DNA of 64,000 bases from an uncultured Alphaproteobacteria bacterium (GTDB lineage Bacteria; Pseudomonadota; Alphaproteobacteria; RF32; CAG-239), in the NCBI GenBank assembly GCA_910577095.1, contig CAJTLY010000004.1:1-64000 (forward strand). The letters run 5' to 3'. Below are positions 25,433 to 33,429 of the stretch, one piece after another. The position numbers were made by a program, and so were the translations under genes. Below the pieces are notes generated by a model. The model was not told the DNA's origin and did no database searches. It saw nothing but the letters and a program-made list of their open reading frames with translations. Within the stretch, counting starts at the first letter, position 1. Each line of letters starts with the position of its first letter.

Positions 25433-25972
25433 ATGAAATCAAACAGCCTCAAAATTACCCTGGTCGCCGTTGTTGCCGTCGCCCTGTACATCATCTGGCC
25501 TTCGCTTCTGCCGGTCGGAAATGAAAATGCCGCCGTTGCGGATATTGCCGTCCCCCGCAACGATCTTGCCGACGCCGAAACTGAAATCCCCTTTGCCGCC
25601 GAAACGATCGCTCTCCCCCAAGAAACGGTCCGTTATCTGCAAAATTCGTTATTATACGGCAACTATTATAACGAAAATCAAAAATTTGTCGTTTATTTCA
25701 CCGATATTCCCTACCCCTCATCTTTCTTACCGGCTTTGAACAATCTTTCGCAAAACAAACCCTACAGCGAAGAATACGCTTTTATTCCCCGCGGCAAAAA
25801 CACAACCGGACTTGCAGCGGCGGAAACTTCTGCCGACCAAACCTTTGTTGGCTTATGCCGCCAATTTTGCGTTATCAACCCGCAACGCAACGAAATCTTC
25901 TACATCGACGGCATCGGCACCGAAGACGCACGCGAAATCGGCAATATCTTTGACGGCTTGGAAGACTGGTAG
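25433..25972 (+). CDS. Exported or membrane-anchored protein, thioredoxin-like possibility
   Basis: This protein of 179 residues has an uncleaved-type N-terminal anchor or signal (about residues 7-24, ITLVAVVAVALYIIWPSLLP). The mature part contains FVVYFTDIPYPSSFLPALNN and TFVGLCRQFCVINPQRNEIF, reading on to YIDG. A strand then a helix, with a later Cys pair (CRQFC), is weakly reminiscent of DsbA-like or thioredoxin-like periplasmic proteins, but the family is not recognised. AAGGAG lies 8 nt before the chosen ATG (25433). It has its own terminator (26001-26035). Confidence 0.75.
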   Translation: MKSNSLKITLVAVVAVALYIIWPSLLPVGNENAAVADIAVPRNDLADAETEIPFAAETIALPQETVRYLQNSLLYGNYYNENQKFVVYFTDIPYPSSFLPALNNLSQNKPYSEEYAFIPRGKNTTGLAAAETSADQTFVGLCRQFCVINPQRNEIFYIDGIGTEDAREIGNIFDGLEDW

Positions 25973-26000
25973 AAACAGAACAGTCTTCCTGTCCATAAAC

Positions 26001-26035
26001 AAAAAGAGAACAGCCTGCAAGCCGTTCTCTTTTTT
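26001..26035. terminator. Bidirectional terminator
   Basis: AAAAAGAGAAC and GTTCTCTTTTTT form a hairpin between the convergent genes at 25433 and 26051. Confidence 0.85.
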
Positions 26036-26050
26036 CAGCATAAACCGCGA

Positions 26051-26437
26051 TTAAAATCCGAGAAATTGTTTAAACGCGTCGTTAAACCACTCGACCGGAA
26101 CAATCTGGTTGTCTTCGCCTTTTACAAATTCAAAATAAGGCGTCACATCCCATCTTTTCCAGGCCTTTCCTTCAAACAAATACTTCTTCATACATTCAAT
26201 AAAGGTCTCCGAACCTTCAATCATAAACATATGAACATGGCGACCGTCGGGATTACCGGCAAAAAGCCTGTCATTAACCGGCTCGGTTATCATCTTGTAA
26301 CTGTTGCCGTGAGCGTACATCCTGTAATTATGCGCATATTCGGAAGAAAAAAAACCGCTCAGCATATTCATGATCGGATAGTACAAATCGGTGTCGGTTA
26401 CGGTAATACCGACCACATAATAAATTCTTTTTTTCAT
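26051..26437 (-). CDS. Small soluble protein of unknown function
   Basis: This 128-residue protein is not recognised. It has no signal peptide. The pattern MKKRIYYVVGITVTDTDLYY suggests a small alpha/beta fold, followed by a helix and an aromatic-rich middle. A later segment RHVHMFMIEGSETFIECMKK is strand plus helix. Natural composition and position between terminators support a real gene. A purine-poor upstream region makes its ribosome binding site uncertain. It is divergent from the Cys-rich peptide gene at 26616. Confidence 0.7.
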   Translation of the reverse strand: MKKRIYYVVGITVTDTDLYYPIMNMLSGFFSSEYAHNYRMYAHGNSYKMITEPVNDRLFAGNPDGRHVHMFMIEGSETFIECMKKYLFEGKAWKRWDVTPYFEFVKGEDNQIVPVEWFNDAFKQFLGF

Positions 26438-26615
26438 AATATAGCGTTTTTATAATAATCTTTGTCTGTTTCTACCATATAACAAAACCCCCGTAATGTA
26501 AAGGCCGATTTTTCCCGTCATGCTGTTCTCACAACATGCTCAACTTTAACCGGTTGACGAACCGCCGTTTACGCATTATATTAAAGTCGTCAATAAATTT
26601 AACAGGAGAAAACAA

Positions 26616-26732
26616 ATGGGAAAATGCAACAACCCAAATTGCCAATGTGAAGATTGCCGGTGCGGTGACAACTGCCAGTGCGGCAAAGACTGCAGCGAAG
26701 GAACCGGCAACTGCGGCAACAACGGCAAATAA
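26616..26732 (+). CDS. Metallothionein-like 38-residue cysteine-rich protein
   Basis: This small gene encodes 38 residues, of which nine are Cys (positions 4, 9, 11, 14, 16, 20, 22, 26 and 33), including three CxC pairs (9-11, 14-16, 20-22). There are almost no hydrophobic residues. The opening is MGKCNNPNCQCEDCRCGDNC. Such spacing is that of metal-thiolate cluster proteins, so binding of Zn, Cu or Cd in the cytoplasm is inferred; it does not match SmtA in length or His content. AGGAG lies 7 nt before the ATG and a terminator follows 20 nt after the stop (26752-26773), so it is a complete transcription unit. It sits immediately before the radical SAM operon. Confidence 0.8.
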   Translation: MGKCNNPNCQCEDCRCGDNCQCGKDCSEGTGNCGNNGK

Positions 26733-26751
26733 ACGCCCGAACGAAATTCCG

Positions 26752-26773
26752 GCCGGGATTACCCGGCTTTTTT
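26752..26773 (+). terminator. Rho-independent terminator
   Basis: GCCGGG-atta-CCCGGC followed by TTTTTT, after the cysteine-rich peptide gene. Confidence 0.9.
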
Positions 26774-26837
26774 ATTTGCGTTTTCCGCTTTTTCAACAGC
26801 CATAAGTCCAACACCGTTTTCAACCGACGAGACCGCC

Positions 26838-28193
26838 TTGCCCAACCTCCTGATCATCAACCCGCCCGACACGCCGTATAACCCCAAAAGTTTTTTGATC
26901 GAACCGGCCGATATTGTCACTCTTGTCTCCTGTGTCAGACAACGGGGCTTTCAGGCAGATTTTCTCGACATGGATGCCGAACGGCTCACGGTTGCGGATC
27001 TTCATGCCTGCGCTTACGATTTTGTATTGATTGTTTGCGACTACCACATTCCGTTGCATAAAAACGCAACTCTCAAAACCCTTTTTTCCATCGCCGGTTT
27101 CTACCGTCAAAAAAAAGCTTTTGTATGCATTTGCGGCAAACAGGCAACTTTCAAGCCCGAAACATTTATTTTCTCGGATTCTCCTTTTGCCTGTGCCCTT
27201 TTATATGAGGCCGAAGATACAATCTGTCAGCTGATGGAAGGCCGACAAAATGTTCCCGGTACCGCATTCCTTGACACGAACCGTTGCATAAAAACTCTTC
27301 CCCTGCAACAACGCCCGGACCTCACTCGCTTTCCGCTTCCCGATTACCGACGGATCAAGCTCGAAAATTATATCGACGTTCGTCCGCTCTTAAGCAGCCG
27401 CGGCTGTCCCAACGGCTGCAGCTTTTGTCACGTCCCTGCATTTTGGGGAAACTGGCGTGCCAAAACCGCTCGGCAAGTCGTCGACGAAATCGAGCGTTTA
27501 GTTGTTAACACCCACGCACAAAAAATCATCTTTCTTGATGACAATGCACTGGCCTCCCCGAGCCGTATGGAAGAAATCTGCCGTTTGATCCTGAACAAAA
27601 AAATCAATGTCACGCTGGGCTGCCTTGGCCGTGTCGGCAACTTCAGCCGCAATTTGGCACAACTCATGTATAAGGCCGGTTTCCGCTGGATACACTTCGG
27701 TGCAGAGTCCGGCAGTGACCGGCTGCTGCATCAGATCGGCAAAAAACAAACGGCCGGACAAGTCGCCGCTGCTGTTTCCGATGCCCGTTATGCCGGATTT
27801 CGTGTGCGAACCAGCTGGATTATCGATCTTCCCGATGCAGCCGAAGAAGATTTGCAACAAACGTTCTCACTGATCAAACAAACCATGCCCGACGAAATCC
27901 GACTTCATTACCTGTCTGTCCGGCTGGGCACAGCGATCAGTTGTCAGCAAAAAGAAGCAGCAGCCTCCCAATATATCCATAACAACCGTCCGGTCAACCA
28001 CTTCACCCGGATGAACGATACCGAAATCACGGACAGCGTTCAGGCTTTTCTGAAAGAGCTTCAAAATATCGGTTATCTGGTGCTAAACGGCATTGAAGAT
28101 TATCAAAAATACCGGCATATTGACTGGAATGACAAAAACTTAAAAATCGTATCGCTTTGTCCGCTGCGATACGGAATCGGATGGACAAAATGA
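26838..28193 (+). CDS. Radical SAM enzyme with N-terminal cobalamin-domain-like region
   Basis: A 451-residue class-B-like radical SAM protein. The N-terminal Rossmann-like domain (about 1-160) resembles the B12-binding domain of this class but lacks a clear cobalamin-binding DxHxxG motif, so it may not bind B12. The radical SAM core has the cluster motif GCPNGCSFC (Cys190, Cys194, Cys197) and later IHFGAESGSDRLLHQIGKKQ, typical of the family. The start codon is TTG at 26838, with a weak GAGA upstream; no in-frame ATG exists. It is first in a tight operon (ATGA overlap with the next gene) that leads to the 31338 repeat peptide. Peptide or lipid modification is inferred; the substrate is unknown. 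Confidence 0.88.
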   Translation: MPNLLIINPPDTPYNPKSFLIEPADIVTLVSCVRQRGFQADFLDMDAERLTVADLHACAYDFVLIVCDYHIPLHKNATLKTLFSIAGFYRQKKAFVCICGKQATFKPETFIFSDSPFACALLYEAEDTICQLMEGRQNVPGTAFLDTNRCIKTLPLQQRPDLTRFPLPDYRRIKLENYIDVRPLLSSRGCPNGCSFCHVPAFWGNWRAKTARQVVDEIERLVVNTHAQKIIFLDDNALASPSRMEEICRLILNKKINVTLGCLGRVGNFSRNLAQLMYKAGFRWIHFGAESGSDRLLHQIGKKQTAGQVAAAVSDARYAGFRVRTSWIIDLPDAAEEDLQQTFSLIKQTMPDEIRLHYLSVRLGTAISCQQKEAAASQYIHNNRPVNHFTRMNDTEITDSVQAFLKELQNIGYLVLNGIEDYQKYRHIDWNDKNLKIVSLCPLRYGIGWTK

Positions 28194-28798
28194 AAAAGTT
28201 GGGAATTACCGGAAAAATGGCATCGGGCAAAACAACGTTCGCCCACAGCCTTATTCAATGGCTGACGGCAAACGGCCGCACCTGCCTGTATCTTTCCGTT
28301 GACGAAATACGCCGTCGTCTGATCGGCGAAAATGACGACCTGAAACAACTTTTGCGGCAACGTTTCCAAACCGTCGACCCGGCCCGCTTGTCCCGTCTGG
28401 TCTTTTCCGCTCCGGAACAGACGGCACATTACAACAGCCTGATCAATCCGTATATCCTGAAATATGTCCGCGAAGCCGTTGCGACTGCTTCCGCCGCCGA
28501 TTTTCTTCTGCTCGAATGGGCGCGGCTGGTTGAAGACGGCTATCTGCCTCTGGTCGATTACAACCTCGCCGTTACCTGCTGCCCGGACAAAGAACTAATC
28601 CGGCGCTTAAACGGCGGCGATTTGTCGGAAACCGAAATCAACGGCCGCCTGCAAAACCAAACCGATTGGCTGTACAATCGAAAAACACTCGAAAACATTT
28701 GCTTTTCTGCCGGCGGTAAACTATTCTTTGTCAATACGGAACAACCGCTAACAAAATCGGAAACGGAAAAATACTTTGAGCAACCAACCGGAATTTAA
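28190..28798 (+). CDS. CoaE-like P-loop kinase
   Basis: This protein of 202 residues resembles dephospho-CoA kinase. The P-loop is GKMASGKTT near the N-terminus. The CoaE-like segments are HYNSLINPYILKYVREAV, ADFLLLEWARLVEDGYL (compare the LPLLVE region of CoaE) and GGDLSETEINGRLQNQTDWL (LID helix equivalent). The usual GGIGSGKS start is altered and the DAD motif is replaced by SVDEIRRRL, so it is a divergent paralogue or a diverged coaE. Its ATG overlaps the preceding radical SAM stop (ATGA), and its 3' end overlaps the next gene by 23 nt. Its place inside a modification operon is odd for a housekeeping gene. Confidence 0.8.
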   Translation: MKKLGITGKMASGKTTFAHSLIQWLTANGRTCLYLSVDEIRRRLIGENDDLKQLLRQRFQTVDPARLSRLVFSAPEQTAHYNSLINPYILKYVREAVATASAADFLLLEWARLVEDGYLPLVDYNLAVTCCPDKELIRRLNGGDLSETEINGRLQNQTDWLYNRKTLENICFSAGGKLFFVNTEQPLTKSETEKYFEQPTGI

Positions 28799-30608
28799 CC
28801 AGAAAATCGGCACCTATTGCCTGTTCCGCATCCCTGCGCGCGGCGCACGGGTCATTTGGGAAATTACCAACCGTTGCAATTATCGCTGCCCTTATTGCAT
28901 TTTCAATGCCGCGGCCGATAGCAACGCCGGCGAACTGGATACCGAACGTGCCTTGCAACTGATCTCCGAATTGAAAGAAAACGGTTTTACCCACCTTAAA
29001 ATCACCGGCGGCGAACCGTTTTGCCGTCCCGACCTGCTGACGCTGCTCCGTCATGCGGTCGATATCGGACTGAAAACCGACGTTTCCACCAACGCATCGC
29101 TGATTTCGCCGGACATTGCCCGCCAACTGGCGGAAATCAAACTCGAAATGGTTCACGTCAGTCTCGACGGCCACGACCGCCAAACTCAGGAAAACGCCCG
29201 CGGCAAAGGGACTTATACCCCGACCGTACAAGGCATCAAAAATCTGGTCAAAGCCGGGATCGGTTATCTTCGCATCGGCAGCCTGATTTACAAAGGCAAC
29301 GAAAACAGCCTCGAACAAACGGCACGTTTTTGCCGCGAACTCGGCGCCGACGAAGTGATTTTCTCCCTCATGGAACCGGTCGGACGCGGCAAAAACCTGC
29401 AAAACTTGAAAACATCTCAAACACCACGGCATTTCAAAGATCTCCTGTCTTCGTTCAAACTTGACGGTATCAAAATAAATTTCAGTTTTTCCGAAGCCGC
29501 GCCCCGTTGTCAAAATTGCCGTTGTCCGGGCGGCAGCAAGTTCCTTTTCATTAACAGCGGCGGTACCGTCGCGCCCTGCACCTGGATTGCCGAAAAACTT
29601 CCCGAATACACCTATGCCAAAAATTTGCGGCAACATCGTCTGAGCGAAGTTTTGACCGACGACAGATTTACCGCTGCCGCCCGTATCCTTGAACAAACCG
29701 GCCTAAATTGCTGCCCCGCCCAACAACCGGAAACCGTACACGAAGTCAGCCGCCTCAATGACTTGCTTGTCACGCCACCTTCAACCCGGCACCGTTTTTC
29801 CGTCAACAGCCCGGCCTACCTGTTTTCCACCGAGAACATCACCGGCATTCTCAACACTTTGGATGTCTCCGGCAAAACCGTTCTGACTGTCGGCGCTTCC
29901 GGCGATCACCTCTTCAATTTCACCTTACGCGGCGCCCGACAAACCGACTGTTTCGATGTCAACCTGTATGCCAAATATGTGATTGAACTCAAACGCAAGG
30001 CAATCGAACAATTCAGCTGCCAACAGTTTGTTGAATTCTGCCTTCAAGGCATTTCGGAACCGTCCTTTTACCAAAGACTGCGCGAGAAGCTCAGCCTTCC
30101 CTGCCGTTTTTTATTTGATCGCCGCGAACAATGTTCCTTTCTCAAACCGCTTCGCCTCAGCCGACAACAGTTGATTGCCAACAATCCCTATCTGCAATCG
30201 GAACAGGCTTATCGGCAGCTTCGCCGTCTCCTCACGCCCGAAACTTTTATCCTCAGCGAGGTACAACAGCTTTCCCGTCACTTAACCCGCACCTATGATT
30301 TGGTTTTCCTTTCCAACATCATCGACTATTCCCATCTGATGTTCGACGGCGACTATTTATATCAATACCGCGAAAAAGTTATCCGACCGCTGCTGAACCG
30401 CCTCAAACCTCAAGGACAACTGGCGGTTGGGTATATCTACGATCTCAAAGACAAACACGCCTCCTCACACCGCAATTGTGCCAACCTTCGCGAAGAACGC
30501 CTGCGCTGCTTTTCTCTTCCCGGATACAGTTACCGGGAATACGATTTTCCTTCGGCGGTCGAAAATGATAACCGCGATGCCATCCTGATCTTGCAAAAGG
30601 AAACTTAA
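28776..30608 (+). CDS. Radical SAM/SPASM enzyme fused to a BtaA-like (DUF3419-like) domain
   Basis: This 610-residue protein combines two parts. Residues 1-340 form a radical SAM domain with the cluster motif CNYRCPYC (Cys34, Cys38, Cys41), the GGEP motif in LKITGGEPFCRPDLL, and a SPASM-like Cys-rich region (about 244-310, CQNCRCPGG and VAPCTW, then CCPAQ). Such enzymes commonly modify ribosomal peptides. The remainder (about 360-610) has VLTVGASGDHLFNFTLRGA and CFDVNLYAKYVIELKRKAIE, then LVFLSNIIDYS, which resembles BtaA/DUF3419, a SAM-dependent 3-amino-3-carboxypropyl transferase in betaine lipid synthesis. The start codon is TTG inside the previous gene. The fusion is unusual. Confidence 0.85.
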   Translation: MSNQPEFNQKIGTYCLFRIPARGARVIWEITNRCNYRCPYCIFNAAADSNAGELDTERALQLISELKENGFTHLKITGGEPFCRPDLLTLLRHAVDIGLKTDVSTNASLISPDIARQLAEIKLEMVHVSLDGHDRQTQENARGKGTYTPTVQGIKNLVKAGIGYLRIGSLIYKGNENSLEQTARFCRELGADEVIFSLMEPVGRGKNLQNLKTSQTPRHFKDLLSSFKLDGIKINFSFSEAAPRCQNCRCPGGSKFLFINSGGTVAPCTWIAEKLPEYTYAKNLRQHRLSEVLTDDRFTAAARILEQTGLNCCPAQQPETVHEVSRLNDLLVTPPSTRHRFSVNSPAYLFSTENITGILNTLDVSGKTVLTVGASGDHLFNFTLRGARQTDCFDVNLYAKYVIELKRKAIEQFSCQQFVEFCLQGISEPSFYQRLREKLSLPCRFLFDRREQCSFLKPLRLSRQQLIANNPYLQSEQAYRQLRRLLTPETFILSEVQQLSRHLTRTYDLVFLSNIIDYSHLMFDGDYLYQYREKVIRPLLNRLKPQGQLAVGYIYDLKDKHASSHRNCANLREERLRCFSLPGYSYREYDFPSAVENDNRDAILILQKET

Positions 30609-30609
30609 A

Positions 30610-31290
30610 ATGAAAAATCTGCTGGAAAAATCGGACATCTACTACAAACATTCCGATATTTACGAAACATTTGCCCAAGCCGAAGACAAACCGGGCCTGA
30701 TTACCGACGCCGTCATCCCGCTGATCAAAGGCAAAGACATCGCCGACGTCGGTTGCGGTACCGGCAAATATGCCGCCTTGTTTGCGCCGCATGCCAAATC
30801 GGTTTTTGCCTTTGACGCCGCCGCCGCCCAGCTGCAAACCGCCCGCAATAAAACCCGCGGTTTTTCCAACGTTACCACGGCAACGGGCGACGCGGCGGAA
30901 ATTGCATTTCCGCACCGCTTTGACGTCATATTCTCATCCTGGATGCTTTCCACCGTTACCGACGCCGGAAAAAGGGAAAAAATTCTCTCCCGTCTCTGCC
31001 GGCAACTTACGCCCGGCGGCCGCATCATTCTGGTCGAAAATGCACCGGACAGCGAGTTTGAAGAACTGCGCGGCCGGATTAACGACCCCCTCCGTCGTAC
31101 CGAAACCTACAACCAATGGCTGCTGGACAACGGCTTCCGCGAAGACCGAACGCTGGATACTTTTTTTGAGTTCGAAAACCTGGATGCGGCCCGTTTTATT
31201 TTCGACCGGATTTGGGGTGCGCAAGCTGCCCAACAGTTGAAACATCAGGTCGTACGCCATGCCGTTACCCTCTTTATCCTTGACTTTTAG
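30610..31290 (+). CDS. Class I SAM-dependent methyltransferase
   Basis: A 226-residue soluble methyltransferase. The SAM-binding loop is IADVGCGTGKYAALFAPHAK (about residues 43-62), followed by an acidic second strand (VFAFDAAAAQ), the GDAAEI motif and the post-III region LTPGGRIILVENAPDSEFEE. Methyl acceptor and position are unknown; O- or N-methylation of the operon's product is inferred. In betaine lipid synthesis BtaA is paired with a methyltransferase, BtaB, so its place directly after a BtaA-like fusion is suggestive. It starts 1 nt after the preceding stop and is followed 47 nt later by the repeat peptide gene. Confidence 0.88.
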   Translation: MKNLLEKSDIYYKHSDIYETFAQAEDKPGLITDAVIPLIKGKDIADVGCGTGKYAALFAPHAKSVFAFDAAAAQLQTARNKTRGFSNVTTATGDAAEIAFPHRFDVIFSSWMLSTVTDAGKREKILSRLCRQLTPGGRIILVENAPDSEFEELRGRINDPLRRTETYNQWLLDNGFREDRTLDTFFEFENLDAARFIFDRIWGAQAAQQLKHQVVRHAVTLFILDF

Positions 31291-31337
31291 CAGTTTTTTG
31301 TTACGATATACTCAATTTTAATATCGGGAATAAACAA

Positions 31338-31598
31338 ATGTCAGAAAGCCCTTCTTATTTCTACGGCGGCGAAAGCCCGGATTACCGTCCTTCCCGCAAT
31401 TACGGCGGGGGAGAAAGTCCGAATTACTCTCCTTCATACGGTTCCGGCGAAAGCCCGGGATATCAGGCGGCAGACAACGGCAAAAAAATCAAAAAAATCG
31501 AAGAAAACAAAAACAAATACCGTCAGCAGCAATTAAAAGCCAAACTGACACGGTTAGCCGCCAACAGAGGACAGCGCAACGGTGGAAGACTCGGATAA
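31338..31598 (+). CDS. Small repeat protein, candidate modified-peptide precursor (ESPxY repeats)
   Basis: An 86-residue protein with four ESPxY repeats: residues 3-7 (ESPSY), 12-16 (ESPDY), 26-30 (ESPNY) and 38-42 (ESPGY), each preceded by Gly or Ser. Between them are Gly/Tyr/Ser/Pro-rich spacers with no hydrophobic core. Residues 48-86 form a basic, helical-looking tail (KKIKKIEENKNKYRQQQLKA) lacking any repeat. This is the architecture of a ribosomal peptide precursor with the cores at the N-terminus and a C-terminal recognition follower. It lies between a methyltransferase and an ATP-grasp/kinase gene, whose GTG start overlaps its 3' end by 17 nt. A repeat-containing substrate of the kinase alone is the alternative. 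Confidence 0.8.
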   Translation: MSESPSYFYGGESPDYRPSRNYGGGESPNYSPSYGSGESPGYQAADNGKKIKKIEENKNKYRQQQLKAKLTRLAANRGQRNGGRLG

Positions 31599-33378
31599 GC
31601 TGGAAAATCTGCATACCAACCAACGAATATTAGCGGAAGCTCTGATTAAAAAAGGAGCTTCTGTTTTTATTGAAGATCTCGAAAAAGAAATCATCCGCGT
31701 ACGTTTCCGCAACCGCGAAACCTATTTTCTGGACCGTTTCAATCAGAACGTGCCTTACAATTGGGTCGTATTAACCGCCAGCAAAATATTTGTTAAAAAC
31801 CTGCTGCTGCAAAACAACATTGCGGTTCCGCTTGGAGACGTCTTCACCCGCGACCAAAAAACGATTGCCTTTCCTTATGCAAGGGCACTCGGTTTTCCGT
31901 TGGTTTTCAAGCCCGACTGGGGTTCTCACGGCGACAATGTCTTCGTCGATATCCGCAGCGAAACCGAGCTCCGTCCCATCGTCAGCCGTTTTCTGAAAAA
32001 CAATCCCCCTCATGCCAAATTTATCCTCGAAGAATATTTCGAAGGCACCGAACACCGCATTTTCATCACCCAAAAAGGCCAATACGCCGTTTTGCGTCGT
32101 GAACCGGCTCACATCATCGGCGACGGTATCCGAACCATTCAACAAATCATCGCCGGCGAAAATCAAATCCGCCAAAATCTAAAAGAGACCGTCAACACGT
32201 CCCTCTGTCCGCTGACCGTCGACTCAACCGTCCTCACCTGTCTGCAACGTCGGAACCTTTCCCTGCAGAGCGTTATCCCGGCCGGGCAAAAAATCTACTT
32301 GCGCCTCACTTCCAACATTGCCAAAGGCGGCACTTCCCGTAACGTCACCGCTCTGGTTCACCCGTCAGTGATTAAAATCGCCCGCAAAGTCATGCGGCTG
32401 GTCCCGCTGCCGTTTATGGGCATCGACTTTATTTGCAAAGATATAACGCAAAAGCAAACTCCGGATTCTTACCGCATTGTCGAAATAAACTCGTCACCGG
32501 GTTTTGCGATGCATATGCTGCCGACCGAAGGCGAAGCGGTCAACGTCGGCGAATACGCCGCCAACGTTCTTCTTAACCAACGCCCAAACGCTCCCGTCGC
32601 CTCCGCCGGTCCCTATTCCTACAACCCCGACCGCTCTCTTAACCCGATCCGTCACAATGTTTTTGCGGTTCTAAATCCCGACATCAACGGCAATCAAGTC
32701 ATCAAACTTCTGCTGCCGGACGCCCCCGACCTTACACGACAACGCTTTGCCCGCGAAATTCGCAATACCTTGGAATTGCACCAACGCCATCCCGGATTGA
32801 TCCCCATTCTTGATTACGATCATTCCGCGCAACCATGTTGGTACACCATGCCTCGGGCAACCGGCATCCGCCGTTTGACGGAACAGCAACTTTCCTTGCC
32901 CGCCAAAATCAGCGGCCTCTGCCAAATCGCCGAAACCCTGTCTGCCCTGCATCGCGAAGGGATAGCCCACCGCGACATCAAACCGGATAACATTCTGTTC
33001 TGCAACGGGCAATACAAACTTGCCGATCTCGAATTGCTCTACCGGCCGCATCAGACCGAATTATTGAAACCTGGGCGCCCGGTCGGTCCATCTTCAACCA
33101 TCGCACCGGAAATGTCATCTGCGCCGCAAACAGCGGATTATTGCAAGGCCGACGTTTATTCGTTTGGCAAAACACTGTGGATTTTTCTCACCGGCAACTT
33201 CAACGGTTTCCATGATATCGAAGCGGCAATTGCCGCAATAAAAACAATATATGACGGTTTCAATACCTCCCTCATACAGCAGTTGATCCGCCAAACCACC
33301 GAAAAAGATCCCGCGGCACGTCCGGACATGGCGCAGATCGTTTCCGTACTGCAACAATGGCTGCAAGAACAAGTTTGA
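31582..33378 (+). CDS. ATP-grasp ligase fused to a Ser/Thr protein kinase domain
   Basis: A 598-residue fusion. Residues 1-330 are an ATP-grasp of the glutathione or cyanophycin synthetase type: LAEALIKKGASVFIEDLEKE, then VFKPDWGSHGDNV (ATP-binding Lys), ILEEYFEGTEHRIF and the metal-binding YRIVEINSSPGFAMH. The rest (about 360-595) is a kinase-like domain with the ATP Lys in NQVIKLLLP, catalytic HRDIKPDNILF (His at about residue 463), ADLE in place of DFG, and the APE motif IAPEM, then KADVYSFGKTLWIFLTGN. Catalytic residues look intact; the glycine-rich loop is not obvious. It starts with GTG, has AGAGGA upstream, and overlaps the repeat peptide gene. Peptide ligation plus phosphorylation is inferred. 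Confidence 0.9.
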   Translation: MEDSDKLENLHTNQRILAEALIKKGASVFIEDLEKEIIRVRFRNRETYFLDRFNQNVPYNWVVLTASKIFVKNLLLQNNIAVPLGDVFTRDQKTIAFPYARALGFPLVFKPDWGSHGDNVFVDIRSETELRPIVSRFLKNNPPHAKFILEEYFEGTEHRIFITQKGQYAVLRREPAHIIGDGIRTIQQIIAGENQIRQNLKETVNTSLCPLTVDSTVLTCLQRRNLSLQSVIPAGQKIYLRLTSNIAKGGTSRNVTALVHPSVIKIARKVMRLVPLPFMGIDFICKDITQKQTPDSYRIVEINSSPGFAMHMLPTEGEAVNVGEYAANVLLNQRPNAPVASAGPYSYNPDRSLNPIRHNVFAVLNPDINGNQVIKLLLPDAPDLTRQRFAREIRNTLELHQRHPGLIPILDYDHSAQPCWYTMPRATGIRRLTEQQLSLPAKISGLCQIAETLSALHREGIAHRDIKPDNILFCNGQYKLADLELLYRPHQTELLKPGRPVGPSSTIAPEMSSAPQTADYCKADVYSFGKTLWIFLTGNFNGFHDIEAAIAAIKTIYDGFNTSLIQQLIRQTTEKDPAARPDMAQIVSVLQQWLQEQV

Positions 33379-33429
33379 CTTTGCCGCCGATCGACGACCG
33401 TCTTGTCAATTACAAGTCCGGCTTTGTTT

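Noticed and set aside
26065..26090. GTTTAAACG resembling the promoter-segment arm
   Set aside because: It lies inside the coding region of the 26051 gene, lacks the A-tract and has no partner.
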